A stretch of 64,000 nucleotides of DNA. It comes from Novosphingobium sp. Lineage in GTDB: Bacteria > Pseudomonadota > Alphaproteobacteria > Sphingomonadales > Sphingomonadaceae. Location: the NCBI GenBank assembly GCA_024236235.1, contig JACKKV010000001.1, forward strand, positions 427,180 to 491,179. Reading direction: 5' to 3'. Below are positions 24,516 through 33,345 of this stretch, in pieces; positions within the stretch are counted from its first letter, which is position 1; every line of letters begins with the position of its first letter. A model generated the notes under the pieces. It saw only the letters and a list, made by a program, of their open reading frames with translations. It had not been told where the DNA came from and did not search any database. Both the position numbers and the translations under genes were made by a program.

Positions 24516-25724
24516 GTGACTGGAAAACGTGAAAATTCCGCTGGCCCCGGGACCCGTCTGGCTGCGGCGGGCCGCCGTCCCGAATGGACCGGCCCGGTGG
24601 TCAATCCGCCTGTCTGGCGCGCCAGCACGCATCTCTACGAAAGCACCGCCGCGCTAAAGGCAGGCACCGCACAGAACGAAGACGGGCGCTTTTTTTACGG
24701 GCGACGCGGGGGCCCCACGCAATGGGCTCTGGCCGATGCGCTGACCGCGCTGGAACCGGGCGCGGCGGGCACGATGCTCTATCCCAGCGGGGTCGCGGCG
24801 ATCTCCAGCGCGCTCATGGCGGTGCTCAACCCCGGTGCCGTGTTACTGATGGCAGACAATGTCTATGACCCGAGCCGGGCCGTGGGTCGCAGCCTGCTGG
24901 GCCAGTTCGGCATCGAAACCCGCTTTTTCGATCCGCTCGACCTTGCCGCCTATGAAGCGTCCTTTTGCGAACGGACCCGCGCGGTACTGCTGGAAGCGCC
25001 GGGCAGCCTGACCATGGAGATGTGCGACATTCCCGCGCTGGCGGCGATTGCGCGAAGCCGGGGCGCGGTCAGCCTGATCGACAACACCTGGGCCAGTGCG
25101 CTGGGCTTCCCGGCACTGGAGCGCGGTTGCGACATTGCGATCATGTCGCTGACCAAGCATGTCGGCGGCCATTCCGACCTGATGATGGGCAGCGCATCGG
25201 CCGGAGCGGAACTGTACGGCGTGCTGCGCCATCATGCACAGTTGCTGGGCCATGTCGTCTCGCCCGATGATGCGGCGCTGGCGCTGCGCGGCCTGCGCAC
25301 GCTTGGGGTGCGGCTGGAAAGGACCGCCGCCAGCGCGCTCGTGATCGCAAGCTGGCTCGAACAGCAGGCGCAGGTCGCGCGGGTGCTGTGCCCGATGCTG
25401 CCGTCAGACCCCGGGCACGCCCTGTGGAAGCGCGATTTCACCGGGAGCTGCGGCCTGTTCAGCTTTATCCTCAAGGATGCTGATGAGGCAGCCCGTGCGC
25501 GCTTCATCGATGCGCTGGAACTGTTCGGCATCGGTTACAGCTGGGGCGGCTATGAAAGCCTGGTGGTGCCGGTTGACCCCGCATTCGCGCGCAGCGTGAT
25601 GGCCTGGCCGCCACACGGGCTTGCCCAGCAGGATTGCCGGGGCGTGCGCCTGGCGATAGGCCTTGAAGATCCCGAAGACCTGATTGCCGATCTCGATCAG
25701 GCGTTCAGGGCCATGGAAAGCTGA
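24516..25724 (+). CDS. metC: Cystathionine beta-lyase (Cys/Met metabolism PLP enzyme)
   Basis: This 402-aa protein belongs to the Cys/Met-metabolism PLP family. The PLP-binding lysine is in MSLTKHVGGHSD (Lys about 214), with the upstream IDNTWAS segment supplying the aspartate that contacts the pyridine nitrogen and YGRRGGPTQ near 61-69. The N-terminal NPPVWRASTHLYES and the C-terminal GYSWGGYESLVVP are characteristic of cystathionine beta-lyase, which cleaves cystathionine to homocysteine, pyruvate and ammonia. The start is a GTG at 24516. It is coupled to the MscS gene by a TGATG overlap. Confidence 0.92.
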   Translation: MTGKRENSAGPGTRLAAAGRRPEWTGPVVNPPVWRASTHLYESTAALKAGTAQNEDGRFFYGRRGGPTQWALADALTALEPGAAGTMLYPSGVAAISSALMAVLNPGAVLLMADNVYDPSRAVGRSLLGQFGIETRFFDPLDLAAYEASFCERTRAVLLEAPGSLTMEMCDIPALAAIARSRGAVSLIDNTWASALGFPALERGCDIAIMSLTKHVGGHSDLMMGSASAGAELYGVLRHHAQLLGHVVSPDDAALALRGLRTLGVRLERTAASALVIASWLEQQAQVARVLCPMLPSDPGHALWKRDFTGSCGLFSFILKDADEAARARFIDALELFGIGYSWGGYESLVVPVDPAFARSVMAWPPHGLAQQDCRGVRLAIGLEDPEDLIADLDQAFRAMES

Positions 25725-26779
25725 TGAAACCGCAAACGCCAGCCGAACCGCCACAGGCACCGGCCACTGATCCGGTATCACCCCCGCCCCCAGAACCGGT
25801 GGCGGAAGCGGTCAAGGGCGCTGACGGATTGAAGGAGGCGGTTTCAGCGAAGAGCCATACGGCGGGCGGGCTGATCGACACGCTCGACAGTTTCGCCATT
25901 TCGATTGGCGACAGCCGCATATCGCTGTGGGACACGCTGGTCGTCATGCTGGTCATCGCCAGCGTCCTCGCGCTCGCCTTTCTGGTCAGCAAGCTCGCCC
26001 GGCTGGCGATCCGCCGCATGACCCGGCTCGACCTTGCCCAGCGCCTGCTGGCGGACAAGCTGGTAACGCTCGCCATCTGGGCGCTGGCAATCCTGATCGG
26101 GATCGACATACTCGGCATCGATCTTACCGCCCTGGCCGTGTTTTCGGGCGCGTTTGGCCTCGCCATCGGATTCGGCCTGCAAAAGACCTTCGGCAATCTT
26201 ATCGCCGGGATCATCCTGCTGATGGATCGTTCGATCAAGCCGGGCGATGTGATTGCGGTGACAGACATGGCCGGAAACGAGAGCTTCGGACAGATCCGCA
26301 AGATCGGCATCCGCGCCGTTTCCGTCACCACGCGTGATCAGCGCGAATATCTGATTCCGAACGAAAATCTGATGGTCAATCAGGTTGAAAACTGGTCCTA
26401 TTCATCGAAGAACGTGCGCATGCAGGTGCCGGTGGGGGTCAGTTACAGCTGCGACCTCAGGCTTGCCGAAAAGCTGATGCTTCAGGCGGCGGGCGAATGT
26501 CCGCGCGTGCTGAAGACGCCTGCGCCCTCGGTCTGGCTGACCGAATATGGCGACAGCTCCGTCAATTTCATGATTCATTGCTGGATCACCGATCCCGAAG
26601 AAGGGGTCGGCAATATCCGCTCCGACGTGCTCAAGACGCTGTGGTGGCTGTTTCAGGAAAACGCCATCGAAATCCCCTTCCCCCAGCGCGACATCAATTT
26701 CAGGAATAACGAACAGTTCGAACAACTTATCGCCGCAATCGGACAGCGGATGGAAGCGGGCGGCAGCCAGGAGAAATAG
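25724..26779 (+). CDS. MscS-family mechanosensitive ion channel
   Basis: This 351-aa protein starts with a Pro-rich cytoplasmic or periplasmic segment, followed by three membrane helices (about residues 67-90, 115-135 and 145-170). The third has the pore-lining FSGAFGLAIGFGLQKTFGNLIAG pattern of MscS. The beta domain follows (DRSIKPGDVIAV, EYLIPNENLMVNQVENWS) and then the C-terminal alpha/beta domain. MscS channels release solutes under osmotic downshock. It is translationally coupled to metC. Confidence 0.95.
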   Translation: MKPQTPAEPPQAPATDPVSPPPPEPVAEAVKGADGLKEAVSAKSHTAGGLIDTLDSFAISIGDSRISLWDTLVVMLVIASVLALAFLVSKLARLAIRRMTRLDLAQRLLADKLVTLAIWALAILIGIDILGIDLTALAVFSGAFGLAIGFGLQKTFGNLIAGIILLMDRSIKPGDVIAVTDMAGNESFGQIRKIGIRAVSVTTRDQREYLIPNENLMVNQVENWSYSSKNVRMQVPVGVSYSCDLRLAEKLMLQAAGECPRVLKTPAPSVWLTEYGDSSVNFMIHCWITDPEEGVGNIRSDVLKTLWWLFQENAIEIPFPQRDINFRNNEQFEQLIAAIGQRMEAGGSQEK

Positions 26780-26868
26780 GCGTTGCGCGCTACCCGCTAA
26801 AGTTCACCTTAGCCCTGCCCAAACCATTCTCGCTGGCCTTATTGCGCCCGTCGCGCCAAGTGCGTCCC

Positions 26869-27636
26869 ATGAATCAGGCTTCCACCATCGGCACCGTCCA
26901 TCTGGTCGGCGCAGGACCGGGCGATCCGGACCTGCTGACGCTGCGCGCCGCACGTCTGCTGATGAGCGCGCAAATCGTGGTCCATGACGGGCTGGTCGAT
27001 CCCGCCATTCTGGCCATGGCACCAGCTTCTGCGCGCTTGCGTTTCAGTCGCCAAGCAGCGGGCGCGCCACACCATGCCGCAGGAACAGATCAACGCCCTG
27101 CTGGTGCGCGAAGCGCTGGCCGGACGCGACGTGGTTCGCCTGAAAGGCGGCGACCCGTTCATTTTCGGACGCGGCGGCGAAGAGGCGGGAGGCTTGCCGC
27201 GCGGCTGGCGTTCCGTCGAAGTGGTCCCGGCATCAGCGCCGCCAACGGCGCGGCAGCTGCGGCACAAATTCCGCTCACTCATCGCGACCGGTCCAGCATC
27301 GTCAGCTTCGTCGCCGGCCAGTGCAAGGGGCTGACTGACCAGGACTGGACCGGACTGGCGGGCAAGGGCCGCACGCTGGTGATCTACATGGGCGTCAAGA
27401 CCGCACCACTCATCGCGGAAAAGCTGATGGCGGATGGCCTGGCCCCGGATGTTCCGGTGGCGGTGGTTGAAAACGCGGCCCGGGCAGACATGCGCGTGCT
27501 GCGCGCGGCGCTGGCAGGCCTTCCCGAACTGGTGAAACGGGGCAAGGTGAAAAGCCCCGCCCTGATAATTATTGGCGATGTGACTGCGCAGGATGACAGC
27601 ACCCTCGCCCGCATCGCGACGGAGGCACATGCATGA
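26869..27636 (+). pseudogene. cysG: Uroporphyrinogen-III C-methyltransferase (siroheme synthesis), with compensating frameshifts
   Basis: The frame runs without a stop, and both ends match SAM-dependent uroporphyrinogen-III methyltransferase: VHLVGAGPGDPDLLTLRA at the start and ISAANGAAAAAQIPLTHRD onward. This enzyme makes precorrin-2 for siroheme, the sulfite reductase cofactor. Between about 27041 and 27240 the protein turns into Arg-rich nonsense. In the +1 frame the same DNA encodes the missing family sequence, including RLKGGDPFIFGRGGEE. So one base was gained near 27036-27041 and net one lost near 27188-27230, restoring the frame. As written the enzyme should be dead. Local G/C-run differences make sequencing error a real alternative. 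It overlaps the DUF2849 gene by ATGA. Confidence 0.85.
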
Positions 27637-27932
27637 AGATCCTGACCGGTAATGATCTGAAAAGCGGGGCGGTCACCTGGTGGACCGGCTATGACTGGTC
27701 AATCCACGTCGAAGACGCCGTGGACGTGGGCGACGAGGCTGACGCCATCGCCGCGCGCGAAGAAGGCGCCCGCCGCGTCAACGCCCCCTACGCCATCGAT
27801 GCGGAACGCGACGCCAATGGCGGTGTCCGCCCCGCACATATCAAGGACCGGATTCGCGCGCTCGGCCCCACCGTGCGCCCCGACCTGACACTGAAACCGG
27901 CCGATCCCGAAGCCGGCAACTGGGTGATCTGA
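27633..27932 (+). CDS. DUF2849 protein of the sulfite reductase operon
   Basis: This 99-aa protein begins KILTGNDLKSGAVTWW, the pattern of DUF2849, which in Alphaproteobacteria is found between the siroheme methyltransferase and the sulfite reductase genes. Its function is not established; a role in sulfite reduction or its electron supply is inferred from this conserved position. No membrane segment or metal-binding motif is visible. It overlaps cysG by ATGA and cysI by TGATG, so it is translated as part of a tight operon. Confidence 0.88.
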   Translation: MKILTGNDLKSGAVTWWTGYDWSIHVEDAVDVGDEADAIAAREEGARRVNAPYAIDAERDANGGVRPAHIKDRIRALGPTVRPDLTLKPADPEAGNWVI

Positions 27933-29566
27933 TGTATCGTTACGACCACTATGACCAGGCGATGGTCGACAGCCGGGTGGAGGAATTCCGCGACCAGACC
28001 CGTCGCCGTCTTGAAGGCAAGCTGTCCGAAGACCAGTTCAAGCCGCTGCGGCTGCAGAACGGCCTCTATCTGCAACTGCACGCCTATATGCTGCGGGTCG
28101 CCATCCCCTATGGCACGCTCAGTGGCGCGCAGATGCATGCTCTGGCCGATATCGCCGGGAAATACGATCGCGGTTATGGCCATTTTACCACCCGCCAGAA
28201 TATCCAGTACAACTGGATAAAGCTGGAAGAAGCACCTGATTTGCTTGCTGATCTTGCCAGGGTGGAAATGCACGCCATCCAGACCAGCGGCAATTGCATC
28301 CGCAACATCAGTTCGGATCAATATGCAGGCGCCATCGCAGATGAGATAATCGATCCAAGGCCTTATGCCGAATTACTGCGGCAATGGTCCAGCTTTCACC
28401 CTGAATTCCTTGCTTTACCAAGGAAATTCAAGATAGCGGTGATCGCCAGCCAGACTGATCGCGCGGCCATGAAGCTGCACGACATAGGCATCCGCATGGT
28501 CCGGAATGACGCGGGCGAAATCGGCGCGGCCTTCTATGTCGGCGGCGGTATGGGCCGCACCCCGATGATCGCGCCCTGCATCCGCGAGTTCGTGCCGGTC
28601 GACCAGCTGATCACCTATTCGGAAGCCTGCCTGCGCGTCTACAATCGCTATGGCCGACGCGACAACAAGTACAAGGCCCGGATCAAGATCCTGGTCCATG
28701 AGCTGGGGCGGGAAGAATACACCCGCCAGGTCGAGGAAGAATTCGCGCATCTGCTGACGCAGGGGATCGAACCTCCGCTGGCCGAACTGGAGCGGATTGC
28801 CACCTTCTTTGCCGATCCGCCGTTCGAGACGGGCCTGGCTGACGATGCGGTCCGCAGCGACCCCGGCTTCGCGCTCTGGCTCGATCGTAACACCCTGCCG
28901 CACAAGCAGCCGGGCTATGCCATCGCCGTCATCAGCCTCAAGCCGGTGGGGGGCATCCCCGGCGATGCCTCGGTCGAACAGATGCACCTGATGGCCGATC
29001 TGGCGATGCGTTACAGCTTTGACGAATGCCGCGTCACTCATGCGCAGAACATTGTCCTGCCGCATGTGCGCAAGGCGGACCTGTTCGCGATCTGGCAACA
29101 GCTGGAAGCGGCGGGGCTTGGTGCGGCCAATCTCGACACGGTGGAGGATATCATCGCCTGCCCCGGCCTCGATTACTGCAGCCTTGCCAATGCCCGCTCC
29201 ATCCCGGTGGCGCAGAAGATTTCGCGCCGTTTCGCCGACACCGGCAAGACCGCTGAACTGGGCGAGTTGAAGCTGAAGATTTCGGGCTGCATCAACGCCT
29301 GCGGCCATCATCATGCCGGCCATATCGGCATTCTGGGTGTGGATCGCAAAGGCACCGAAAATTATCAACTGCTGCTGGGCGGCAGCGAGGGTGACGACAC
29401 CTCGCTCGGCAAGATCACCGGTCCCGGCTTTGACGAGGACGGGATCGTGGATGCGGTGGAACGCGCCACCGATGTCTATCTGGCCCGGCGGCGGGAGGGG
29501 GAACGTTTCCTCGACACTTATCGCCGCGTCGGCATCGATGCGTTCAAGGAGGCGATCTATGGTTGA
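27932..29566 (+). CDS. cysI: Assimilatory sulfite (or nitrite) reductase, hemoprotein
   Basis: This 544-aa siroheme/[4Fe-4S] enzyme reduces sulfite to sulfide. Both half-domains are visible. The N-terminal GHFTTRQNIQYNWI segment binds siroheme. The cluster ligands are CPGLDYC (C-x5-C, about residue 410) and GCINAC (C-x3-C, about 453), followed by GHHHAGHIGILG. The frame is intact over its whole length, in contrast to its neighbours. The operon context with cysH and the uroporphyrinogen methyltransferase argues for sulfite rather than nitrite. It overlaps the DUF934 gene by eight bases. Confidence 0.95.
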   Translation: MYRYDHYDQAMVDSRVEEFRDQTRRRLEGKLSEDQFKPLRLQNGLYLQLHAYMLRVAIPYGTLSGAQMHALADIAGKYDRGYGHFTTRQNIQYNWIKLEEAPDLLADLARVEMHAIQTSGNCIRNISSDQYAGAIADEIIDPRPYAELLRQWSSFHPEFLALPRKFKIAVIASQTDRAAMKLHDIGIRMVRNDAGEIGAAFYVGGGMGRTPMIAPCIREFVPVDQLITYSEACLRVYNRYGRRDNKYKARIKILVHELGREEYTRQVEEEFAHLLTQGIEPPLAELERIATFFADPPFETGLADDAVRSDPGFALWLDRNTLPHKQPGYAIAVISLKPVGGIPGDASVEQMHLMADLAMRYSFDECRVTHAQNIVLPHVRKADLFAIWQQLEAAGLGAANLDTVEDIIACPGLDYCSLANARSIPVAQKISRRFADTGKTAELGELKLKISGCINACGHHHAGHIGILGVDRKGTENYQLLLGGSEGDDTSLGKITGPGFDEDGIVDAVERATDVYLARRREGERFLDTYRRVGIDAFKEAIYG

Positions 29567-29999
29567 GCTGCTGCGCTTTCGCGAGGATGAGCCGGTTGCC
29601 GATCCCGCCGTCACGGTCGATGCCTTTTCGGATCAGTCGAACGCGTCCGCTGTGCGGCTGGAACCGGGCGATGACGCGCGCGACCTGCTGCCCTTCCTGG
29701 ACCAGTTGCGGCTGGTGGAGATAAATTTCCCGAGCTTTGGTGACGGGCGCGGTTATTCCGCCGCCCGCATCCTGCGCGAAGCGGGCTTTGACGGCGAATT
29801 GCGCGCCGTGGGCGATGTGCTGGTGGACCAGCTGTCGCATATGCGCCGCTGCGGGTTTGACAGCTTTGCCCCGGAAAAGCCGTTCAGTCCTGCCGATGCG
29901 CAAGCGGCGCTCAGCCGCTGGCCACAGGTCTATCAGGCCACCGGCGATGGCCGCCGCCCGATCTGGGCGCTGAGGCACGACGCGCAATCGAATGGCTGA
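29559..29999 (+). CDS. DUF934 protein of the sulfur assimilation operon
   Basis: This 146-aa protein shows the DUF934 pattern: LRLVEINFPSFGDGRGYSAARILRE near residue 55 and GFDGELRAVGDVLVDQLSHMRRCGFDSF after it. The family is encoded between cysI and cysH in many proteobacteria, and its biochemical role is not known to me. AGGAGG seven bases before ATG 29559, inside the end of cysI, fixes the start. The gene is intact. Its stop overlaps the cysH start. Confidence 0.9.
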   Translation: MVELLRFREDEPVADPAVTVDAFSDQSNASAVRLEPGDDARDLLPFLDQLRLVEINFPSFGDGRGYSAARILREAGFDGELRAVGDVLVDQLSHMRRCGFDSFAPEKPFSPADAQAALSRWPQVYQATGDGRRPIWALRHDAQSNG

Positions 30000-30796
30000 G
30001 CTGCGCGCCATGACCCGCAGGATTGACCGGATCGACACTGGCCCGCGTTTTACTGACGCGGATGCGGCCCGGCTCAATCGCATGTTTGCGGATCAGGGCA
30101 CGCTCGACATGCTGGCCGGCGTCCTGCGCGACCGGCTGGCGGGCGATGTCGCGGTGGTGTCCAGTTTCGGCGCGGAAAGCGCGGTCTTGCTGCATCTGGT
30201 GGCGCAGGTCGACCCGGCCACGCCGGTGCTGTTCCTCGAAACCGGCAAGCATTTTCCCGAAACGCTGGCCTATCGCGACCGGTTGATTGCGCACCTCGGC
30301 CTCAAGGACGTCCGCAACCTTGCACCGGAAGCCCGGCTTGTCGCGGAAAAGGACGAAACGGCCTGCGCTGGAGCTGGATCCAGACGGCTGCTGCGAAATA
30401 CGCAAGGTCCAGCCGCTGGCCCGGGCACTGGAAGGATTTGACGGCTCGATCACCGGGCGCAAGGCCTATCAGTCGGATACGCGCGCGGGCCTGCCCCGCT
30501 TCGAGGTGGACACGGCCGATGCGCAGGGCCGGTTGAAGGTCAATCCGCTGATTGACTGGACTGCGGCCGATATCGAAGCCTGGCTGGACAAGCATGGTCT
30601 GCCCCGCCACCCGCTGGTGGAACTGGGATTCCCTTCCATCGGCTGTTCGCCCTGCACTCACAAGGTGGCGCCGGGCGAAGATCCCCGTTCGGGCCGGTGG
30701 AAAGGCTGGGACAAGGTCGAATGCGGCATTCACAGCCCCAGCCGACCCGATGACAATGCAGGCGATCTGCCGCCCGGATATGAACCGGTTTTCTGA
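29992..30796 (+). pseudogene. cysH: Phosphoadenylyl/adenylyl-sulfate reductase, frameshifted
   Basis: CysH reduces (phospho)adenylyl sulfate to sulfite. The first 123 codons (to about 30360) match the family, with VVSSFGAESAVLLHL at the sulfonucleotide site and ETGKHFPETL after it. The frame then switches: the remaining sequence (LDPDGCCEIRKVQPL, GCSPCTHKV, and the catalytic ECGIH near the end) is in the +1 frame to a stop at 30794-30796. The CC and CxxC pairs place it in the [4Fe-4S] plant/bacterial APS-reductase group. Restoring two G bases in the G runs near 30360 and 30370 would give a perfect reading (DETGLRWELDPDG). It may thus be a recent mutation or a sequencing error. Confidence 0.88.
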
Positions 30797-30879
30797 CCAG
30801 CGCCCTTTTTCCGGCAAGGCAAGCCGATCTTAACCTGCTGCCTGCATGATGCCCGTGGCCACACAAGGGGATTGGTTGC

Positions 30880-31269
30880 ATGGTATTGTTCAGGGGCAAG
30901 GACGGGCAGTTGCAGATGGACCGCAGAACCGCTGCGCGCAGCTTTGTAGTGCGCGAGGCGGAACTGATCGCGGACGAGGCTGTGCTTCCTGCCCTTCTGA
31001 CCGACCTGTCCGCGTCCGGCGCGCGGCTGGAAATGACGGCAGTTCCACGGCAGGGCGCGGCCGCGCGCCTGCGCTGGGATGGCCATGATTACGGCTGCGT
31101 CATCCAGTGGGTAACACAGGACGGCTGCGGTCTGGTCTTTGACGAGGCCCTGCCCGCCGACGTGCTGGCCCCGTCCAGCACCGAGGCCGGCGCACCCAAA
31201 AAAGCATCGCGCAAGCGGGCACCCCTCACCATGGGCAAGAAACGCTCCGGAAGCCTCGCCAACCTATAG
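30880..31269 (+). CDS. PilZ domain protein
   Basis: This 129-aa protein is mainly a single PilZ domain. The c-di-GMP-binding RxxxR motif appears as RRTAAR near residues 15-20 and the (D/N)xSxxG motif as DLSASGAR near 42-49, both needed for ligand binding. The C-terminus is a basic Lys/Arg/Ser-rich tail after residue 100. In this flagellated organism it may link c-di-GMP to motility or surface behaviour, but nothing near it shows the target. It follows cysH by 83 bases and may have its own promoter. Confidence 0.85.
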   Translation: MVLFRGKDGQLQMDRRTAARSFVVREAELIADEAVLPALLTDLSASGARLEMTAVPRQGAAARLRWDGHDYGCVIQWVTQDGCGLVFDEALPADVLAPSSTEAGAPKKASRKRAPLTMGKKRSGSLANL

Positions 31270-32172
31270 CCAGCCCTGCGCCCGATACCAGCGGGCCGTC
31301 GCCTTCATCCCGTCGCGGGTTTCGATGCGTGGCGTCCATAGGGCGGCGGGCGGGCGGGCGCCCTTGCTGACCACCCAGTCGGGATGCGCCATGTAGCGCA
31401 CCCGGTCCGCCGTCAGCTTCGCCCTGCCCCGCCGCAACATGCCGTCAATGCGCGCCGCACCGTGCAGCAGCGGGCGCGACATGTGCGGGGTCCATGGGCG
31501 GCGGCCCACCGCAGCCCCGATCAAGCGGGCGAGTTCGCGATTGCTCCAGCCATTTTCCCGCCGGTCATCGGGTTCGAGGATGCGATGCGTCACATCCTCC
31601 CCGCCTGGCACCAGGGCGAGCAGCAGGCGCGCCAGATCCTCTGCATGAATCAGGGACAGCCGGCCCGGCGGCGGCAGCGGCACCACGCCCCAGCGGGCAG
31701 CGCGAAACAGTTCGAACATCTCGCGGTCGCGCGGGCCATAGATTGCGGGCGGGCGCACAATGGTCCAGTCGAGCCCGCTGGCCATCACGATCTTCTCCGC
31801 CCGCTGCTTTGACGCGCCATAGGCCGAAAGCTGCGGCTCGCGCGCGGCAAGGGAGGATACGAAGACGAAGCGCGGCACACCCGCCGCCAGCGCCGCTTCC
31901 ACCAGTTCGAGCGTTCCGGTGACATTGCCTGCCTCAAACCCCGCCGGATCAGGCGCATTGACCACGCCTGCAACGTGAATAACCGCCTCGGCTCCCGTCA
32001 CCAGCGCCTTCAGCGCGGCGCGGTCGGCCAGATCGCCGCCCAGCCAATCCACACCGCTCCGCGCTGCCTGCTCGCGTCGGGCCAGCGCGCGCAATGGCGT
32101 GCCGGCATGCTGCGCCGCATCCAGCAGCGCCTGTCCCACAAACCCGGTTGCGCCGGTCAGGGCGATGCTCAC
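31264..32172 (-). CDS. NAD(P)-dependent epimerase/dehydratase (extended or atypical SDR)
   Basis: This 302-aa protein has a Rossmann fold with the TGATGFVGQ nucleotide motif at residues 6-14, LGGDLAD near 44, VIHVAGVVN near 65, and the catalytic YGASK (Tyr-x3-Lys) near residue 117, followed by VRPPAIYGP. It belongs to the NAD-dependent epimerase/complex-I NDUFA9-like group. The substrate cannot be deduced. It overlaps the proB start side by four bases at its own N-terminus (proB lies upstream), so it is likely co-transcribed with proB. Confidence 0.88.
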   Translation of the reverse strand: MSIALTGATGFVGQALLDAAQHAGTPLRALARREQAARSGVDWLGGDLADRAALKALVTGAEAVIHVAGVVNAPDPAGFEAGNVTGTLELVEAALAAGVPRFVFVSSLAAREPQLSAYGASKQRAEKIVMASGLDWTIVRPPAIYGPRDREMFELFRAARWGVVPLPPPGRLSLIHAEDLARLLLALVPGGEDVTHRILEPDDRRENGWSNRELARLIGAAVGRRPWTPHMSRPLLHGAARIDGMLRRGRAKLTADRVRYMAHPDWVVSKGARPPAALWTPRIETRDGMKATARWYRAQGWL

Positions 32173-33302
32173 CTCAACACCAGCTGATCACGATGAATCA
32201 CCGCCGCACGCGGGGCATAGCCCAAAATCACTTCATGTTCGGCGGTACGGCGGCCCATCAGCCGAACGCATTCCGCCGCATCATATTCGACCAGTCCCTG
32301 CGCAATCGCTGCGCCATCGGGGCCAGCCACGGACACGGGATCGCCCCGCCCGAACTGGCCATCAACCCCGGTGATGCCGGTGGCCAGCAGGCTGCCGCCG
32401 CGCGCCAGCGCCGCCGCCGCACCCGCATCCACCGTCAATTGCCCCTTCAACCGCAGCCGCCCGCCCAGCCAGGCCTTGCGCGCCGCATCCTTGCGCCGGG
32501 GCAGGAACAGCGTGCCGATATCCTGCCCGGTCGCCCGCGCCAGCGGCGCATCATGCGTGCCGTTGATGATCGCGAGCGCAATTCCCGCCCGTTCCGCGAT
32601 TTCGGCGGCTTGCAGTTTGGAGGTCATGCCCCCCGAACCCATGCCCGAACCGGAACTGCCGGTGGCCATGGCGTGAATTTCGGCGTTGATCCCCCGGACC
32701 ACCGGCACACGCTGCGCAGCCGGATCGGCGGGGCTGCGATCATACAAGCCGTCCACGTCGGACAGCAGCAGCACCGCATCGGCCCGCGCCACCTGCGCCA
32801 CGCGCGCGGCCAGCCGGTCATTGTCACCGAACCGGATTTCCTGCGTGGCGACGCTGTCATTCTCGTTGACCACGGGCACCGCGCCCGCCTTCAGCAGACG
32901 CCCCAGCGTGGCAGTGGCGTTGAGATAGCGGCGGCGATCCTCCAGATCTTCCAGCGTCAGCAGCAATTGCGCCGCCGTCAGCCCATGGCCGCCCAGCAAT
33001 TCTGACCACAATTCGGCCAGCGCGATCTGGCCCACCGCAGCGGCGGCCTGCGCATCGGCCAGGTCAGCCCGCCCGCCCTTGGGCAGGACAAGCCGCGCAG
33101 CACCCAGCGCGATCGCCCCGGAGCTGACCACCACGACATCCTGTCCGCGCCCGCGCGCCGACGCAATTTCGGCCACCAGCGTGGCCAGCCATTCCCGGCG
33201 CGGCGTGCCATCACGGCTCACCAGCAAGGCAGAGCCGACCTTGACCACCAGTCGGGGGCAGGCGGCAGGATCAACCAGATCGGCAAGGCGGGCGATGTTC
33301 AT
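32169..33302 (-). CDS. proB: Glutamate 5-kinase ProB
   Basis: ProB (377 aa) phosphorylates glutamate in the first step of proline synthesis and is the feedback-regulated enzyme. The amino-acid kinase domain carries VVKVGSALLV near the start, VVVSSGAIALGA near 55, and VVNENDSV near 140. The GSGSGMGSGGMTSKLQAA loop near 215 precedes the C-terminal PUA domain. The frame is open to 33443, but ATG 33302 gives the standard N-terminus. proC lies at 36541, separate from proB. It is 43 bases after obgE. Confidence 0.96.
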   Translation of the reverse strand: MNIARLADLVDPAACPRLVVKVGSALLVSRDGTPRREWLATLVAEIASARGRGQDVVVVSSGAIALGAARLVLPKGGRADLADAQAAAAVGQIALAELWSELLGGHGLTAAQLLLTLEDLEDRRRYLNATATLGRLLKAGAVPVVNENDSVATQEIRFGDNDRLAARVAQVARADAVLLLSDVDGLYDRSPADPAAQRVPVVRGINAEIHAMATGSSGSGMGSGGMTSKLQAAEIAERAGIALAIINGTHDAPLARATGQDIGTLFLPRRKDAARKAWLGGRLRLKGQLTVDAGAAAALARGGSLLATGITGVDGQFGRGDPVSVAGPDGAAIAQGLVEYDAAECVRLMGRRTAEHEVILGYAPRAAVIHRDQLVLR

Positions 33303-33345
33303 GGCGCCGGGACTTAGCTGCTGATGAAGGACTTGAGAAGCCGCG

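Noticed and set aside
26869..27636. Programmed ribosomal frameshifting in the methyltransferase gene
   Set aside because: No slippery heptamer or downstream structure is seen, and two opposite shifts 200 bases apart would be needed. Mutation or sequencing error is simpler.
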